Positions 61,207 to 64,000 of a DNA stretch of 64,000 nucleotides are shown piece after piece. How positions within the stretch are numbered: position 1 is the stretch's first letter; every line of letters starts with the position of its first letter. Made by a program: the position numbers and the translations under genes. The notes beneath the pieces are model-generated. The model searched no databases. It saw nothing but the letters and a program-made list of their open reading frames with translations, and had not been told where the DNA came from. The stretch is from assembly GCA_940337035.1 (NCBI GenBank), contig CALNHX010005263.1:46346-110345 (forward strand). Reading direction: 5' to 3'. The stretch is from Agriotes lineatus (Eukaryota; Arthropoda; Insecta; Coleoptera; Elateridae).

Positions 61207-61465
61207 ATAGACTTGTCTGTCCGGGACGCTGTTTTGTCTGTCCGGGACGCTGTTTCAGCAGCCAAACCGTAAGAGATAGAGAAAAAAGTTATGAAAGTTA
61301 TACGTTTGGAATGGTCATGTCAGGTCAGGAACCGAATTTCAGTCACGTGACACTTTCGGTTTTCGAGAAATCACGTGATTTCCGTCCGTCCGGGACGCTG
61401 TTCTATTTGAAAAACGGTCTTTTTTGTTTTATTAAATGAGACATTTGTCTCACTGGTTGCTAGTC
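61207..61465. mobile_element. 259-bp non-coding insertion with 7-bp TSD
   Basis: TTATCTA occurs at 61200-61206 and again at 61466-61472; removing the segment with one copy brings the LINE-E RT sequence together. The insert starts with two tandem copies of TTGTCTGTCCGGGACGCTGT, and a third GTCCGTCCGGGACGCTGTTC occurs 170 bases later. No TIR, poly(A) or RNA polymerase III box is obvious. It is not a known family to me. Confidence 0.7.
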
Positions 61466-61472
61466 TTATCTA

Positions 61473-61615
61473 GATGAACATAATGTCTTACCTACAAATC
61501 AATCTGGTTTTAGAGCTGGTCATAGCTGTGCTACTGCTTTATTCAGCGTCACTGACGACTTAATGAAAGCTGGTGATCAAAATAAAATATCGGTTTTAAC
61601 ACTTTTAGATTATAG
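61473..61615 (+). pseudogene. LINE-E RT, palm entry
   Basis: LPTNQSGFRAGHSCATALFS, then ISVLTLLDYS. The QSGFRxGHSxxTAL and LLDYxKAFD motifs of LINE RT; the latter is split after the Tyr codon by the RTE insertion and continues with KAFDTINHDIL at 63779. Confidence 0.8.
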
Positions 61616-63769
61616 CCTTTAACACCGGAAGCGATCACCGCCTAGTAAGGGCAAAAATTATCATAACAGGAAAGAAGAAAAGATCGAAGCACAAACCAAA
61701 GCGAAGATACCTGATCGATGTAGACAAACTCAAAGAAAACAAAGAAACATATACAAAAGATATAAATGAAAAAATAGGGAACATTGAACATATTAAAAAA
61801 GATATAAACAAGCTATGCCAACATATAACAACCTCAATAACAGAAACATCGCTCAAAATCGCTGGAAGTATAAAACAAAATTCGAACAAGCTAACAAAAG
61901 AAACTAAACAGAAAATAGAAGAGAGAAGAACACTATATAAAGAAGATAAATATGGCACAGAATAATATAGAAAAGTCAGAAAGGAGACGCGTAAGATGAT
62001 ACGGAAAGATCTAGAAAAAAAACTATGAACGGTTAATAGAAGAGGTAATTGAAAATAATAAAAATATGAAATGCCTCAGAAAGCAGAATGGTAAACGCGA
62101 AATTATAATGATCAAGGAAAATGACAGAGAAATAAGAGACAGAGAGGAAATACTTCGAGTTATAGAAGAATTCTACAAAACACTATACAGTTCTCAAATA
62201 CAAAGAACACACATAAATAACGAAGATAGGAGAATAATCAATGTAGGATCGGAAGACATACCCGAGATAAGTAACGAAGAAATCATATATGCCCTACAGA
62301 ATATGAAAAATAACAAGGCGCCGGGAGAGGATGATCTAATAACAGAGATGATAAAAGAGGCAGAAGAAATAATAATACCGAAGTTAAAGATTCTGTTCAA
62401 CATATGCCTAGAAAAAGGAGAAATACCGGAAATGTGGAATAATGCATCAGTTATCATTTTGTTCAAAAAAGGAGATCCATCACTCCTACAAAACTACCGT
62501 CCAATTAGTCTAATGTCGCATTTGTACAAGCTATTTACAAAAATTATTACAAACAGATTAACAAAGAAACTAGATCAATACCAACCAGTTGAACAAGCGG
62601 CATTCCGCAAAGACTATAGTACATGCGATCATCTACTAACGGTAAGAATACTTATAGAAAAAGCAGTCGAATATAACCTCGAACTCTACATGGCCTTTGT
62701 AGATTACGAAAAGGCATTCGACTCTATCGAACACTGGGCCATAATAGAAGAATTAAACCACGCACGAATAGACTATCGTTATACAACCTTAATAAAAAAT
62801 ATATATAAACAAGCGACTTCATCTGTGAAAGTACACGAAAGCACAGGGAAGTTTGCGGTCAACAGAGGCATAAGACAAGGAGACACAATATCGCCGAAAC
62901 TATTTACATTGGTTCTGGAGGAAATATTTAAAGAACTAGACTGGTCAGATAAAGGAATTAACATATGTGGAGAACGCTTAAACCACTTAAGATTTGCCGA
63001 TGATGTAGTTCTATTTTCGAACAATAAAGAAGACCTAAAGGACATGTTAACAGAATTAGAAACAAAATCAAGAGCAGTGGGTCTGAAGATCAATCTAAGC
63101 AAAACAAAAACAATGTGCCCTAATAATCCAGAAATTGCTATCAGGGAAACAACAATAGAGAACGTCAGTACATATATATATCTTGGACAAAAAATAACAT
63201 TAAACAAAGAAAATAGAGAAATGGAAATAGAACGCAGAAGACGATTGGGATGGGTAGCATTCAGAAAACTGCCTTATATATTAAAAACAAGAAAATTCCC
63301 TTACACCTGCGGACCAAGGTTTTTGATCAATGTGTCCTCCCCGTTATAACATACGGAGCACAAACATGGACCCTCACTAAACAGATAAGATCCAAATTAC
63401 AGATTACACAAAGAGCTATGGAGAGGTCCATTTTGGGCATAACACTAAGAGACAAGAGGCGGAACGAATGGATACGACAAAGAACCGGAACAACCGATGT
63501 AATTGAGAGAGCGGCACATCTAAAGTGGAACTATGCAGGACACATAGCCAGAACCAAAGATAACAGATGGAACGCCAGAATAATACAATGGAGACCGTGG
63601 TCAGGGAGAAGAAATAGGGGAAGACCACAAACAAGGTGGTACGACGACATCAAGAAAATTGCAGGACTACCGTGGTTAAGAATCGCACAAAACAGAGAAA
63701 GATGGCGACAGTTAAGGGAGGCCTATACCCAATACTGGGTGCAAGAACGCTAGAGAGAGAGAGAGAGAG
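61616..63769 (+). mobile_element. RTE-F: 5'-truncated RTE-like LINE with 8-bp TSD and (GA)n tail
   Basis: GATTATAG at 61608-61615 and 63771-63778 (9 bp if the preceding A is counted). The insert begins inside the endonuclease domain and ends with the ORF2 stop followed by a (GA)n tail at about 63752-63769. Truncated 5' end, simple-repeat tail and TSD are the hallmarks of a LINE inserted by target-primed reverse transcription. Almost no 3' UTR, as in RTE elements. Confidence 0.85.
61618..63753 (+). pseudogene. RTE-F ORF2: end of endonuclease, RT, C-terminal region
   Basis: FNTGSDHRLVRAKIIITGKK is the endonuclease end (SDHR). A Lys-rich linker has stops at about 61963 and 62027 and a one-base shift in an A-run at about 62020. 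RT frame 62066-63349: NNKAPGEDDLITEMIKEAEE, WNNASVIILFKKGDPSLLQN, YRPISLMSHLYKLFTKII, AFRKDYSTCDHLLTVRILIE, AFVDYEKAFDSIEHWAI, GIRQGDTISPKLFTLVLEEI and LRFADDVVLFSNN (FADD). A shift near 63280 leads to 63250-63753 with VLPVITYGAQTWTLTKQ, MERSILGITLRDKRRNEWIR and NRGRPQTRWYDDIKKIAG. These late motifs are RTE-specific. Four lesions, so inactive. Confidence 0.85.
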
Positions 63770-63778
63770 AGATTATAG

Positions 63779-64000
63779 AAAAGCTTTTGATACCATTAAT
63801 CATGATATTTTACCGGCTATTTTAAAATACATAGGTCTTCATCATACTGCGGCCGCTTTTATTCAAAGTTATTTGTCTAACAGGGTACAGAGTGTGAAAT
63901 TGCAACGTGGATCTTCAGCGTACAGATTAGTACCTACTGGTGTACCGCAAGGGTCCATTCTTGTCCCCTCACTCTTTACTACATACAAACACTCATTTTT
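63779..64000 (+). pseudogene. LINE-E RT, continuation to window end
   Basis: KAFDTINHDILPAILKYIGL, SYLSNRVQSVKLQRGSSAYR and TGVPQGSILVPSLFTTYK. The YADD active site would follow just outside the window. The frame is open to about 63995. Confidence 0.8.

Larger units (their letters stand above)
55250..64000 (+). mobile_element. LINE-E, CR1-like LINE with three later insertions, runs off the window
   Basis: ORF1 at 55310-55950; ORF2 EN at 57651-58219, resuming at about 60254; RT at 60254-61206, 61473-61615 and 63779-64000. Interrupted by a 2-kb insert (58220-60232), a 259-bp unit (61207-61465) and an RTE-like LINE (61616-63769). It is possible that left and right parts of the EN are two related copies rather than one. 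The 1.7 kb between ORF1 and ORF2 is longer than usual and may contain an undetected insertion. Confidence 0.6.

Noticed and set aside
62194..62466. Minus-strand frames within 61.6-63.6 kb
   Set aside because: Antisense shadows of the RTE ORF2.

Overview
The window looks like a stretch of an insect (at least arthropod) nuclear genome. It is AT-rich, with no operons, no recognisable host gene, no tRNA gene and no CRISPR. Almost everything identifiable is transposable-element (TE) DNA of families typical of insects: Jockey-, CR1-, LOA- and RTE-like LINEs, BEL/Pao and Gypsy LTR elements, Tc1/mariner, PIF/Harbinger, hAT, a 5S-derived SINE and several foldback MITEs. Species cannot be told from sequence alone. 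The names LINE-A, Harb-1 and so on are labels made up for this report.

Layout. 1-597: 3' end of a LINE (+). 840-1163: zinc-binding-domain ORF fragment. 1.9-15.8 kb: three minus-strand LINEs head to tail: LINE-B (13.3-15.8 kb, EN-RT only), LINE-A (3.2-13.3 kb, ORF1 and ORF2) and LINE-C (1.9-3.2 kb, ORF1 only). LINE-A is split in its RT by a Tc1-like element (Tc1-1, 4044-9475). That element is split in its transposase by a PIF/Harbinger element (Harb-1, 4612-8666), which itself holds a foldback MITE near 6.6-7.15 kb. 16.1-19.5 kb: a decayed minus-strand LINE-L. 19.65-24.16 kb: a BEL/Pao wreck (zinc knuckles, protease, integrase piece) opened by an 865-bp MITE and by Harb-2, which carries a 5S-rRNA-derived SINE. 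24.16-31.06 kb: LINE-G (+), whose ORF1 is opened by a 3.5-kb hAT element (8-bp TSD, no transposase, its own MITEs) and by a 234-bp Tc1/mariner MITE. 31.06-34.68 kb: Harb-3 remnant, opened by Tc1-2, an apparently intact Tc1-like element. 34,679-42,599: an essentially complete Gypsy-type LTR retrotransposon (two LTRs of about 1.03 kb, PBS, PPT, one 1490-codon gag-pol frame). 43.05-48.5 kb: LINE-D (-), LOA/I-like with RNase H, intact ORF1 and damaged ORF2. 48.5-51.6 kb: unassigned. 51.6-55.2 kb: LINE remnants in unassigned DNA. 55.25-64 kb: LINE-E (+), opened by a 2-kb unclassified insert with a 25-bp minisatellite, by a 259-bp repeat with 7-bp TSD, and by a 5'-truncated RTE-like LINE with 8-bp TSD.

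The genes do not form a host pathway. What the window records is a relative chronology. The youngest-looking pieces are the Gypsy element (LTRs differ at about twenty sites by eye), Tc1-2 (open transposase, exact TA duplication) and the RTE copy. The BEL/Pao, LINE-L and LINE-A sequences are the old substrate. Nothing here is convincingly a new kind of genetic system. The least explained sequences are the 58.2-60.2 kb insert, the 259-bp unit at 61.2 kb, the family of small hairpins that share an AATAGTATATT-like end, and the dark region 48.5-51.6 kb.
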